Below, one piece after another: positions 10,721 through 20,245 of a stretch of DNA of 33,486 bases. Every line of letters starts with the position of its first letter. The stretch's first letter is position 1. Source of the DNA: Haplomitrium mnioides (Eukaryota > Marchantiophyta > Haplomitriopsida > Calobryales); assembly GCA_049999725.1 (NCBI GenBank), contig JBNGIS010020552.1, positions 1 through 33,486 on the forward strand. Direction: 5' to 3'. The notes below the pieces were generated by a model that searched no databases, was not told the DNA's origin, and saw only the letters and a list, made by a program, of their open reading frames with translations. A program made the position numbers and the translations under genes.

Positions 10721-10888
10721 AATCGAAAAACCCATTTTCCCTCTAATGACCACCTAATCCTCCCACATCTCCTTGGCAGGTCTGGTTCCTCATAAGATCA
10801 ATATCTGCTTCATGAATTGCACTTACATACTCCTTTTCATAGAGAGATCCTTGATAGGTTCAAGTAGTAACCGACCCACAACACGACA

Positions 10889-12200
10889 CCGTTGTCTCCT
10901 ATAGATTCCTGCAAGGCTGCCACGTTTCTGATGTCGCGTTGTCTGCCGTCACCCGCAAGGTGGAAGTTGGACCTCCACTGACCTCTTGATTCTGAAGTTG
11001 ACTGCCTTCCAATGTCTTCCGCGGACTCCTCCAAAGTTGTACCTTATGTTGTAACCTGCGGGCTCCTCCAAGGTTGCCACGTCTTCGAAGTTTCCCATAG
11101 ACTCTCCGAAGTCGCCACATCGCCAAAGTTCCCCACGGACTCCTGCAAGGCTTCCATGTTTACAAAGTTCCCCACGGATTCGTCCAAGGCTGCCACATTT
11201 CTAATATCACGCCGTTTGCCGTCGGCCGCAAGGTGGAAGTTGGACCACTACTAACTCGGATTTCCAAAGTTGATTGCCTAGTTCCGAGGTTGACTTACGG
11301 ATCTGAAGTTGACTTCCTTCTGATGAATCGTGCGGACTCCTCCAAAGTTGTACCTTCCGATGTAACTCGTGGATCCCTCCAAGGTTGCCACGTCTCCGAA
11401 ATTTCCCATGGACTCCCTTGAAGTCGCCACGTCTCCGAAGTTGCGCCATCCGCCGCCGCCCGCAAGGTGGAAGTTGGACCGTCACATTTGACTGCCTGGT
11501 TCCGAGGTTGACCTCCTTCNNNNNNNNNNNNNNNNNNNNNNNNNNNNNNNNNNNNNNNNNNNNNNNNNNNNNNNNNNNNNNNNNNNNNNNNNNNNNNNNN
11601 NNNNNNNNNNNNNNNNNNNCCTCCGAAGTTGTACCTTACGTTGTAACCCGCAGACTCTGCCAAGGCTGCCACGTATCTGAAGTTTGCTACGGTCTCCCCG
11701 AAGTCGCCACGTCTCCAAAGTTTCCTATGGTCTCTCCAAAGTCGCCATGTCTCCGAAGTTGCACCATTCGCCGCCACCCGCAAGGTGGAAGTTGGACCGC
11801 TATATTTGACTGCATGGTTTTGAGGTTGACTTACGGATCCAAAGTTGACTTCCTTCGAATGAATCGCGCGAACTCCTCCAAAGTTTTACCTTTTAATATA
11901 ACTTGTGGATCCCTCCAAGGCTACCATGTCTCTGAAATTTCCCATGTACTCCCCTGAAGTCGCCATGTCTCCGAAGTTGCGACGTCCGTCACCGCCCGCA
12001 AGGTGGTAATTGGACGACCACATTTGACTATCTGGTTCCGAGGTTGACCTCCTTCCGATGTATCTCGCGGACTCCTCCAAAGTTTTACTTTCCGATGTAT
12101 CCCGCAAACTCCTCCCAAGTTGCCACATCTCCAAAGGTTCTCTCATACTCGTCTTAGGCTGCCACGTTTTCGAAGGTTCTCTCGAACTCGCTGCGTTCAA
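10889..12200. repeat. GC-rich tandem array, right part (in LTR of A)
   Basis: The phrase GCAAGGTGGAAGTTGGACC recurs near 10950, 11229, 11462, 11780, and in altered form (GGTGGTAATTGGACG) near 12000. GACTCCTCCAAAGTT recurs near 11025, 11335, 11875 and 12070, and a variant at 11621. Spacing is about 200-320 bases, so the units are uneven. A 100-N gap sits inside. The same motif exists in about two copies in each B LTR (15384 and 15540 in the left one), so A carries an expanded version. Confidence 0.8.
11520..11619. other. assembly gap, 100 N
   Basis: Exactly 100 N inside the tandem array. The repeats on both sides are the likely cause; the true number of array units is unknown. Confidence 0.99.
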
Positions 12201-12728
12201 AGTGTCTGTTTTTTACGTCCGTCATGCCCACCTCCTTAGTGCAGCTGCCTCCCTCACAATTCCTTCCAACCTCCCATTGCGCTATTTCTCTCCTGCCGCG
12301 ATTTCAGACCCGTTTGCACAATGCCCCCCTTCTGGCGAATTCTCCTTGCTGTGGCAACCCTGCTGCGACAAATCTATGTTGCGAATCTTCTGCGACACAT
12401 CATCCTCCTTGAATACTTTCTGCCCTCCTCCTTTCCTACTCGTGTCCTCGCTGGGTTTATAGCCTCCATGCAACCCCTACTTGATCCCCTCGCATTGTGC
12501 TAACTCCCTCATCTGCAATCTGCCCAGCCTCGATTTCCTCCTCTTTGTCCAACCTTCAGCACCTATCCTCGCCTCGCTCGATCAACCTCTCCCTCTACGC
12601 CCAGTTTCATGTTGCAATCCTCCTAGCTGCTCACATTCCTCTTGCATGTGAAATTCCTCTCCCTCTTTTTGCATTTGACTCCTCTGGATTCCACATAGCT
12701 CCTCCTTTGAAGTGCATGATCCATGACA

Positions 12729-13343
12729 ACAAAGGGGAAAAAAGGAAAAGGAAATGGAGAGGTAAGAAGAAGAGAAGAAAGGAGAGAGGGGTAAGAGAAG
12801 AGAAGGATAGAATAATAATAATATACAAATAAAACATAATTTAAACATAATAAAATAATATAAACTGAAACAATAGACTCAACTTGAAGCTCAATAATCA
12901 CAAAATTTAGAAAAAACGAAAAAAACACTCGGCCGACATTATTACACCATTATAATTGAGTGAGAACCTTGTTATCTTAAGTTGGGAAGATTATTCATTA
13001 AAGTATGCATTGTTGATGATTGTTGGAGACAATGTAAAGTTGGAGAACTGTTCTTAGGAAAATTTGTCTCAACATTCATAAATTTTATTGTCAACCTATG
13101 AATAGTGCCATGTTATTTCTGCTATATGTTTGTTTATATATAAAGTTTGGATTGCTAGCCTAGAAAAAATAGATCACCATTAGTAAAAGAAAATTATCTA
13201 GTTCCAAATTTGTTGCTTCTCTTTGTCATAATGTCAATGAATTAAAGGTCTAGAAAAAACAGACCATAGTAAAAAAAAAAGAGGTATGACACTTCTTTCT
13301 AACTTTTTGATTGATGTATGCAATTTTCTAGTCATGCACAACC
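12729..13343. other. AT-rich spacer left of element B
   Basis: No gene recognised. It starts with a purine-rich tract (12735-12810, rich in GGAAA and AGAAG) and an AATAATAAT run. Two similar phrases, CTAGAAAAAATAGATCACCA near 13161 and CTAGAAAAAACAGACCATAG near 13250, form a short imperfect direct repeat. It continues on the other side of B at 24040, because B inserted here. Confidence 0.5.
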
Positions 13344-13348
13344 AAGAG
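13344..13348. repeat. target-site duplication AAGAG, left
   Basis: AAGAG lies directly outside the left LTR start and again directly outside the right LTR end (24035-24039). Five bases is the usual duplication for gypsy integrases. It fixes the exact limits of element B. Confidence 0.9.
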
Positions 13349-14334
13349 TGTCGCTCCCCTGTTTCGGTCCTTAACCTTTTCAAGTCCCGTTTTGGTTGCA
13401 GGGAGGACGGTTTACGGGCTTTCAGGTTCTTTTCTGAGATGGCCCCTTGCCAGTTACCACTTTGAGGCTCTAAGGGTTCTTTCTTTCCTTTCCAGCCTTT
13501 AACACACTACTCTCTCTCACTTCTGATTGCACCCAAGTCAATTACTCAAACATTCTCAAGTCCACATCCATAACACCCAGTTGTGATTTGTGTGATTCTT
13601 CCGCTTTATTCAGAGGACCCAATGTCTTAGACCCTGCCACCTTATTTGTGTTTGGGGCAGAATGGGTGCTGTGACCTGCACCAATGTTCAATACAACAGT
13701 TCTGGACTTCCCTTTTCAAGGTTATCACAGGATTGACACCACTATTTCCTAGTTATCATAAGTATGCACTAATTCCTAAGCTCTACTTATAGGACCAAGA
13801 ATAGAGGGCATTCACCTCCAAGATCACTTGGTTGTGTCTAGGGGTTTGACTCCCCCTCTAGAGTGGTCACAGGGTCTGCTCAGCTGATTTGGCTGTCTCC
13901 TAATCTAATGAACCTACAGAACTTCAATGCAAAATACAAAGCTAACTACACTTATATGGACAAACAATTTATACAATATATGCAAGAGAAAACAGAGTCC
14001 TTGAAGGCGCTCTTGATTTCCACCAACTGGTTCCTCCCTTCTGAATCCTTGCTACCTTACAACTTGTAGCCCAGCAACCACCCACACACCCTCCTCTCCA
14101 GATAGTTTTTTTAACTTCCCTCGTGAGAAGCCCTGCTTTTACTTCCTCAAGCTAGGAAGAGAGTTTCTTTGACTTCCACCTCTGGAAGACAGCTTTCCCA
14201 GCTGCAGGTAGCTCACTCCACCTCCGAGCCTCGACGGGTCATCCCGCGTAGTGCACATACACTAATGCATCCCCCCTCCCTCTCAGCTCCACTTGAAGAA
14301 TCACACCAGAGTGTACTCCGAACACCCTGGGTTG

Positions 14335-14950
14335 ATACTCACACACAAGGAATGGTAGAGACAACCCCAAGCTCCTCACTTGGCGGCCTCTTCTGAAGTC
14401 ATAACTGGGCAGAATCCCTTCTAGATCCCCGTATCGGTACACCTCCGCCCTGGTCCGCTTGCGAAGATGAGGTCACTTGGATTTCCTGAGCATCTAGAGC
14501 TTCTCACTCTGCAATCTTCGGCGCCCCTCCAGTCCTCCTCTAAATCCCCCGGTTCCCCTTGAGCTAGTTTACCCGCTTCACGTGATCTTCTCACTGGATT
14601 CCCACTCCAGCCACCTCTCATTGCGATTTACTTGTCCTTAGATCGTGATGCTCCTACACAAAGAATGCAGAGACGACTCCAAGTCCTTCCATGGTGGCCT
14701 CTCTTAAAGTCTTAGCCGGCCAGAATCCCTTCGAGACCACGTATTGGTACACCTCCGCCCTGGTCCGCTTGCAAAGATGAGGCCACCTGGATCGCCTAAG
14801 CATCAAGAGCTCCTCACTCTGCAATCCTCGATGCCCCTCCAGTCCTCCTCTAAATCCTCGGGTTCCCCTTGAGCTAGTACACCCACTTCACGTGGTCTTC
14901 TCACTGAATTCTCAGTCCAGCCCCCCTCGTTGCGATTCCTCTTCGCGTGC
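14335..14950. repeat. ~310-base tandem duplication inside the left B LTR
   Basis: GGTACACCTCCGCCCTGGTC occurs at 14436 and again at 14746, 310 bases apart, with about 150-200 bases of similar sequence after each (GAGCATCTAGAGCTTCTCAC versus AAGCATCAAGAGCTCCTCAC). The right LTR has the same two copies with the same spacing (21331 and 21641), so the duplication predates insertion of B. Confidence 0.8.
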
Positions 14951-16434
14951 TATCGCCTCGTGCCCAGAGATTGCTTGTGCATCAACCTGAATATAATCGA
15001 AGGAAAACGATGTATACTCCCCGCAAGCGCTGATCCCGCGAGCCCTAATCCGATGAATAGTTGTTATGGCCGTTGAGCTCGAAGTGAGAGAATGCAACGC
15101 GTGGCTCCCTGGTTAGGTAATCCAGTTACAACGAGAAAGGAAATCGAGTCGCGTGTCCCTTTAGTTGATCGAGAAAGACAAGTACAACGGTAATTTTATG
15201 GGGAGCTCCGAGGAATCTTAGGGGAAGAGATTTTGTAGAACCAAGTCCAAAGAGGTTCTTCGGAACCGAGTTCCGAAGTGCCCCACGGAACCCAGCCTAC
15301 GGAATCTCCATAGATTCCCCCGTAGATCCCTCTTTGTTTTCCTCGCACCACGTCCTCCGCTACACCGCCGTCCGGCGCCGCCCCGCAAGGAGGTAGGCTG
15401 ACTATCGCACTGACCGCTCCTTCCGCAGTTGACCCATACGTTGTTCGAGGTCCGATGAACTCTTCTCCTTGCACCACGTACCCCGTGAGTTGCTTCGGGG
15501 TCCTTAGAGTCGCCACATCCTCCGAAGAACGCCGTCCTGCAAAGGGGTAGATGGACCATCACGCGGACCCTTCTTCCAAAGTTGACCTTCGGAAACCCTA
15601 CCAAGCTCCCTAACGCGCTACGTTTCCGAAGCCCTCCCGCGGACTCTCTGCGCTCGCCACGTCATCCGAAGAGCCGTTGCGGACTTACCCTACTCGCCGA
15701 ATAAGAATTGTGCCGATGTTGCCATTTCGTTGTACCTTCGAAGTAAGAACTATGCGTGCGCCCGAGGCTATCTTCGTTAACATTTTTGAAAGCTCGATAT
15801 AAGAACTACAATGCCTTTTCGGACCGTTCGCCCCTTTCGAACTTTCGGATGCCGGTCGCACCCCATCGAACTTTCACCATTGTGATGTCGGATTGGCATT
15901 GAATCACCCTTTCTGCGCCGCTAGCTCCTCCGTCGGTCGCACCGACGTTAGCTTCATTTTCCGGCCGCCTTCATCTCGCTCGCCAATTTGCCGATAGATC
16001 GTCCTTTTGCCGTACCCCTCGTTTCTCCCCACCGGATAGGCGCAATTTCGCCATTCTGGCTCAGCCTTCTTCCTGTTGGACAGTTTTCGATGGGTCACCA
16101 TTTCGCCACTAATGCGGATCGTTTGAACTAGATCGTCAACAAGTCGCCTTTTCACCTTCACTCGCTCTTATTCGGTCAGTTCGGTGATCTGTCCTCCTTT
16201 CGACTCTCCTCTGTGTTTCCTCTTGACAGATCCGCGCTAAGTCGCTCCTTCGGCTTCCTCGCTCTTCCTCCGCTCGGATCTCCGATATGTTGTCCTTTCG
16301 GCACTCTCCCGTTTTCCTTCGGCTAGATCTTGGATAAGTCGCTGTTTCATGCCTTCTTCCTTGTTCCCCTGTTGGATTCCTCGCGGATCCCTCTTAATCG
16401 AGGTCCCCACGTCGTAAGGCGGATCGAAACCCCG

Positions 16435-16455
16435 CTAAGTGGGATCCCCACTTAG
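16435..16455. repeat. hairpin-forming inverted repeat in B LTR
   Basis: CTAAGTGGG and CCCACTTAG are perfect 9-base arms around ATC. The right LTR has the same structure at 23325-23345 with one inserted T in an arm. Element A has TAAGTGG/CCACTTA at 4409-4427 with a different spacer. Confidence 0.7.
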
Positions 16456-17145
16456 GGAGGCGCCCATCCGTAGAATCACAGGCCTCCTGGTGCTGCCACG
16501 TCATCCGTGGAACCACGAAGTGCTCCGGAGACGCCACGTTTCTGTGGAATCTCGCGGGCTCTTTCGGGCTCTCCACCTTTCCGCTAAGATTTGCGAACTC
16601 GAATAGGAGGGTTCGATCGGCCTTTGCAAGGCGCGCTCTTGCTTGTGGGATCAAGATGTCCCTCTTCCATGGCCTTGCTCGCCCTCATGACGATCTCACC
16701 TTCTCACTTTCCTCCTTGATCCTTGCTTCCCGATTTGTGGCCGCTGCAGGACCCCCGCGATTTGGCTTTCTTCAAAGTGCCTTCAGATTTTGTCATTGTG
16801 GATCTGTTCTTCTTCCTCCTGCGATTGCTTCGCCATAGGTGGCCACTTTCTTCCTTCTCCCCAGGCTCCAATTCCCGCATCCTCCTGAGGCCCACGGATT
16901 CTCGTTGACCTGCTTTGAATTTTGAAAGGTGGCCCCTCCTCTGGTTGGCGATCCCTGTCCCCTCCTCATCTCCTCTGCCATGATCTTGTTTCACTCCCAA
17001 GACTCATGCACCCTGCTCTTAGTAGTTGTTTGAGGGCAATCCGTGGCTCCTAAGAGGCCCTCATACTTGCCAAGGATTATTGTGTCGTTGATGTTTCTAA
17101 TTTCGTGAATTCTGCTTGAGTGCTCCAAAGCACCGGCTGACATAA

Positions 17146-17154
17146 CTCCCCCTT
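17146..17154 (-). other. polypurine tract of element B
   Basis: On the - strand this reads AAGGGGGAG, then TTA, then the LTR start TGTCAGCC. A polypurine tract directly upstream of the 3' LTR primes plus-strand DNA synthesis. Its position confirms the - orientation. Confidence 0.8.
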
Positions 17155-17308
17155 CAAGTGTGACGCGTTCTGTGAACACACTTCTTCTCCCTCAAGTTTT
17201 TGGTGCCTCTGCTGCTGGTCGCTGGCTCGACTCTGTATCTCCTGCGAAACAACCCCACAAAACGTCCTCCTCACAAAATACACACACGCACATGCACACA
17301 CACACAAC

Positions 17309-18331
17309 TTACCTGCGTTGGCTGGACACCCTTGATGGGGTCCTAGTTGGGCCCTCGTTTTTCTCGTGATCCTCACACCTCCTCAATTTGTCGAAGTGCC
17401 CCATGTTGTCCCTTGGTGGTATAAGAGTAGCCAGTCGAACTCTGCCTGCCCTCCGATGAGGTTCTTCGGACCTCCCCGTGTCCGCTTTCTTCATCCGATG
17501 AGACACTTTGGACCTGCCCTCTCTTCGGATCCTCGTGTCCTCACCCTTGGCCTCATATGTCGCTGATTTCCTCCACCGGTGCTCTAGTCTGTCATAGGTT
17601 GATAATTCACTTTGGTGGACAGACACCACACCCTCCTCCAACAGATCTTCCTCTGTTGCTTCACTCACCCATTGCACCCAGTAGTGGTACTCTGAATCGT
17701 CCTCTTCCTTGGACCACTCACTGTCATACTTTGCCTCAGGCTGCGTTTCCCCCAAGTGAGGAACTGGAACATAGTGCACCGTCGTTTTGTCGAGGCCAAA
17801 CACCAATGTGGAGTTCCCCCAGTTGTGCATTACTCGGGTCTCATACAGCCACGGCCTTCCTATCAACATTGGGTAAGGAGAAGCTATGGCGGGTCACATT
17901 ACCAGGTAATTCAATTTGAACTCTTTTCTCCTTATGAAGGTTGGAATTTGAAGAAGAGAGCCCAGTGGCTTTACTCATGACCCATCCGCCAGCCTCATGA
18001 TCCTGGCTGTAGGCTGGAATTCCGTGAATCCCAGCTTGTGCACTATCTCCTCCACCATAATGTTGACTCCTGCCCCTCCATCTACGTGCACTAAAGATAG
18101 TGTGCACTCCGCAATGTGGATGTCGATCTCTGGGGCCCCACTGTCTTCACAGATTAGTTGCAGGTCTGTTGGAGCTCCCACCTTGGGCAGCCTCTTCCTC
18201 CTCTTCGCACCCATCAACAATTCACGGAGCTGTCTCCGATACAGAGAGCTATCCTTGATTGGTTGTCCCACTGTGGCAGTGACAAGGCAATTTTGTACGT
18301 CCGCTTGAATGTTGTAGGGGCTAGGCTTCAC
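17309..18331 (-). pseudogene. pol: aspartic protease region of element B, with stops
   Basis: The protease would cut the Gag polyprotein. The active-site segment reads LVHVDGGAGVNIM (in the 17975-18331 part). The family usually has D-S/T-G or D-G-G at this place, so DGGAG is a plausible catalytic loop. After a stop at 17972-17974 the same frame continues through a basic strand and another stop to MLIGRPWLYETRVMHNWGNS (from 17869), the typical end of the fold (ILGRPWL). An acidic tail rich in E and D follows, then an Arg/Glu-rich stretch to 17309. No RT follows: about 160 bases later the 3' LTR begins. The layout parallels G1, where RT does follow. Confidence 0.8.
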
Positions 18332-18679
18332 CCCGTCTTTCGCATCTGCAATTCATTCTTGCACCTCATGGATCCCTCTCTACTGCTTCCGGACCTCTTG
18401 GAGGGTCTTCTCTACTGCCTACTCTTATTCCAGAGCCTCCAAAGCCTCCAACTACTTCCTCACCTGGTCATGCTACTCTAGGTAGAACCATTTTGGATTA
18501 TCTCGCCGATAATCAGAATCATCCTGAGGTGAGGTCGCTCTAGCCACTTCCTTCTCAGCTCTTTTCTCGGCCTTCCTTTGGCCTCTCTTTTTGGCCTTGG
18601 CCCCTGCCTTGGTGACAATCCTGAAACAATCATCCGAAGTTGGCGTCTCCTAGCTTGGCAACTTAGCTTCCTCCTCCAT
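18332..18679 (-). pseudogene. Gag-protease linker, coiled-coil-like, riddled with stops (element B)
   Basis: On the - strand from ATG at 18679 the frame reads MEEEAKLPS, a Lys/Arg-rich segment (KAGAKAKKRGQRKAEKRAEK), then a Leu/Glu-rich stretch (LEALEALE) and on into the protease in the same frame. At least six stops interrupt it. Most stand where Gln would fit (CAG or CAA turned to TAG or TAA). The composition suggests a coiled coil between Gag and protease. Its role is unknown; I base the reading on frame continuity, not on a known domain. Confidence 0.55.
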
Positions 18680-18896
18680 GTTTAGAGTGATCAGATTGAC
18701 ATTTGAGGGGGCAGGGGGGAGGATTCACGCTTGGCCCAAGGGGAGCATCTGGTCTTCGGTTCGAGAAATTTATAGCTACATGCCCCTCCATTTTGCATTG
18801 GAAGCAAAGGGGAGGCGGTTGGCCATAATTGCTCTTGCGCGGCTCTGGACAACTAGAGGAAATGTGGCCGGGTTGGCCACAATTCCAACAAACCAT
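18663..18896 (-). pseudogene. gag: Gag zinc knuckles 2 and 3 (element B)
   Basis: CWNCGQPGHISSSC is a canonical CX2CX4HX4C nucleic-acid-binding knuckle. A second one, CFQCKMEGHVAINF, has its last Cys replaced by Phe, so it is probably dead. The frame is the same as that of the 18930-19232 segment, with two stops between them, so these belong to one former Gag C-terminus. The frame differs from that of the linker and protease, which begins at 18679 and overlaps it slightly. Confidence 0.85.
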
Positions 18897-18929
18897 GATT
18901 GTGGTCCTGGGTGGCTGTGGGGCAGCTCA

Positions 18930-19232
18930 CTAATTCATAGGCCCTGCGTTCCCTCCTGCATGCATGTTCAGAATTGTCTGAGGTCCCCTGCTGATTTGAT
19001 ATACTGTTTTTGGAGCCTCCTCTAAGACATATTCTACTTCCTCCCTCACATACTCTGGTGTTTCCTCCCTTACATAATGCACAACATTTGTGTTGTTTGG
19101 ACACTCTTGGGGGGAATGCTCGTGTTGCTTGCACTTGACACACCAGACTCCAACTCTCTGGGTCGACAAGGGTCTTCCCTTTGGTTTGATCCATGCTAAG
19201 AGGATGTTCATCGTCTCCAACTTGGCGCTCAA
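18930..19232 (-). pseudogene. gag: Gag segment with zinc knuckle 1 (element B)
   Basis: GVWCVKCKQHEHSPQECP is a CX2CX4HX4C knuckle; the position after the usual aromatic/Gly differs from retroviral knuckles. An acidic stretch (EYVREEVEYVLEEAPKTVYQ) follows. Element A has the same pair of features at 5382-5678. Three knuckles in total is more than the one or two usual in plant gypsy Gag. Confidence 0.8.
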
Positions 19233-19378
19233 CTCATCAATTCGATCCCTCCCCCTGGCTTCCTGCTAGCCTCGGGTTCGGGTTCAGTTTTCTTGTACCT
19301 CCCCTTGCTGGCCCCCTTGCGATGATGCACCTCCTTGGCTGGCTTCTTCTTCATGTGCTCCTTCTTCTTCTTCTTGGA

Positions 19379-20171
19379 TTACCGGTCCTCCTTTGAGCTG
19401 CTGCTGCTTGACTCATTCTTGCTTTCCGAAGAGGACTTGGATCTGTGATCGGTTTCCTCGTCACTGTCTGAGGTGTCCAAAGAATCATTAGAGTCGTATC
19501 TGGCCCGTGCTTTTCTGCGGAAACTGGTGAGGGAAGCCTTCACATGGGACCGGATTGAATTGACGGCCTCCTCGAGGGTTTGTGGATCCGCCTGTCTTAC
19601 CCATGACCCAATCCCTCTGGGTAGAGCAGCTAGGAACCATGCTGTGAGCATTCCGCCAGTGGCTGGCGGGTTCAACTTCCTCGCCACCTTCTTGAACCAT
19701 TGGAGGAATTTCCTCACAGACTCCTTCTTCATCCTGAGTTGACCCATCTTGATCAGTGCCTCAGTCTCTTCCCCGATCCCTCAGAACTCTGCTATGAAGG
19801 CCTCCTTGAATGCGTGCCAGTTCCGTTTGATGTTATCTGGCAAATCCTTGTACTAGGGTTGGGCTTCTCCCTTCAAGACTACAGGTAGGATTCCAATCTT
19901 CACATGGGCTTCCCCATTTGCCGCTGCAGTGTTTTCAAGGTCGTCCAACCATGCATCTGGGTCATCCTTTGGGCGTCCCTTGAAGGACCTGTATTTGAAT
20001 CTTCCCCGAAGCCCAGAAGGTGGTACTGGATTGGCCATCCCTCCACTGGCCACTACCACTTCCACCTAGGGGTTCCTTCCTTCCGCCACTCTTCTTCAAC
20101 AGACTCAACCACCAGTTGCTTTGTTTCTCGGAAGTAACCTTCTCACAAACTGACTTGAGTCTCTTGTGCAC
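19379..20171 (-). pseudogene. gag: Gag capsid domain (element B), with stop and frameshift
   Basis: The N-terminal part (19853-20065) has FKYRSFKGRPKDDPDAWLDD and AAANGEAHVK, ending GEAQP before a stop at 19850. The same frame continues through a helical stretch to MGQLRMKKESVRKFLQWFKK (19747) and AAWFLAALPRG-like sequence, then a Ser/Asp/Glu-rich tail to 19379. This is the retrotransposon Gag domain that forms the virus-like particle. The region 20066-20171 may hold the N-terminus in another frame (SNWWLSLLKKSGG). A frameshift between 19379 and 19232 separates it from the zinc-knuckle segment. It is non-functional now. Confidence 0.85.
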
Positions 20172-20218
20172 AAGGTGGTCTTTCTGGTTTGGGTTGGTCT
20201 AAGGTTTTTCAAACCCTT

Positions 20219-20237
20219 GGCCCTCCTTCTAGCGCCA
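20219..20237 (-). other. primer-binding site of element B
   Basis: On the - strand TGGCGCTAGAAGGAGGGCC starts 9 bases inside the 5' LTR edge, with TAAATTTT between. It begins with the TGG needed to pair with a tRNA CCA end. The first 16 bases are identical to the site in element A. The matching tRNA is not identified here. Confidence 0.85.
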
Positions 20238-20245
20238 AAAATTTA

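Larger units (their letters stand above)
9253..10888 (-). mobile_element. fragment C: LTR plus RT piece of a gypsy element, inserted in the LTR of A
   Basis: This AT-rich block breaks the GC-rich array, and array sequence resumes on the right. It contains, on the - strand, an LTR-like stretch matching the LTR of G1 (about 10720 down to 9880) followed at once by a fragment of RT (9870 down to 9570). CCGTTGTC stands at both edges (9245-9252 and 10889-10896). It could be a target duplication, but the phrase resembles array sequence, so this is weak. The outer parts, 9253-9560 and 10720-10888, hold nothing I recognise. Confidence 0.55.
4300..12728 (-). mobile_element. element A: degraded gag-only LTR retrotransposon related to B (limits approximate)
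   Basis: Read on the - strand, A has a 5' LTR (right side, from 7084), a primer-binding site at 7059-7078, a leader, gag fragments down to about 5382 and the start of a 3' LTR at 5248. The primer-binding site, the LTR edge sequence, the capsid motifs and a zinc knuckle all match element B (13349-24034). A is older or more diverged. Its interior is only about 1.8 kb, with no protease, RT or integrase. The left LTR is truncated against the LTR of G1 near 4300. The right end near 12728 is inferred from a TGACA, the same ending as the LTRs of B; I could not confirm it. Confidence 0.65.
7084..12728 (-). repeat. 5' LTR of element A, expanded and interrupted
   Basis: It starts with TGCAAGTCACACCCC beside the primer-binding site. 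The first ~1 kb aligns by eye with the B LTR: TGAGATGGCCC near 7173, CAGATAGTTTTTCAACTTC near 7697, and CCACCTCTGGAAGATAG near 7771. Further right it becomes a GC-rich tandem array (8820-9252 and 10889-12200). Fragment C separates the two array parts. Without C the LTR would be roughly 4 kb, close to the 3.79 kb of B. The right end at TGACA (12724-12728) is a guess. The reading frames seen here on both strands are by-products of the repeats. Confidence 0.55.
13349..17142 (-). repeat. 3' LTR of element B (left)
   Basis: 3794 bases, TGTCGCTCCCC to GGCTGACA, matching 20246-24034 over its whole length. It contains a ~310-base internal duplication (about 14335-14950), two copies of a motif related to the array in A (near 15384 and 15540), and a hairpin at 16435-16455. 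Short reading frames inside occur on both strands without conserved domains, and I do not regard them as genes. I could not place a convincing TATA box on the - strand. Confidence 0.92.

Noticed and set aside
9245-10896. CCGTTGTC on both sides of fragment C as a target-site duplication
   Set aside because: The phrase resembles array sequence, is 8 bases instead of the expected 5, and C does not end in TG...CA at these points. Kept only as a weak hint.
11295-11957. long frames on both strands around the second gap
   Set aside because: Both cross 100 N, and their length comes from the gap and the repeats.
8820-12200. CRISPR-like array
   Set aside because: Units are 200-320 bases, imperfect and uneven, without short identical repeats and unique spacers; the context is a plant retrotransposon LTR.
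12497-12928. frames on both strands rich in Lys/Arg or Phe/Leu/Ser
   Set aside because: They follow a purine-rich low-complexity tract; no conserved motif.
17841-18107. - strand frame ending LPNVDRKAVAV
   Set aside because: Shadow of the protease region; the real frame there reads PMLIGRPWLYE.
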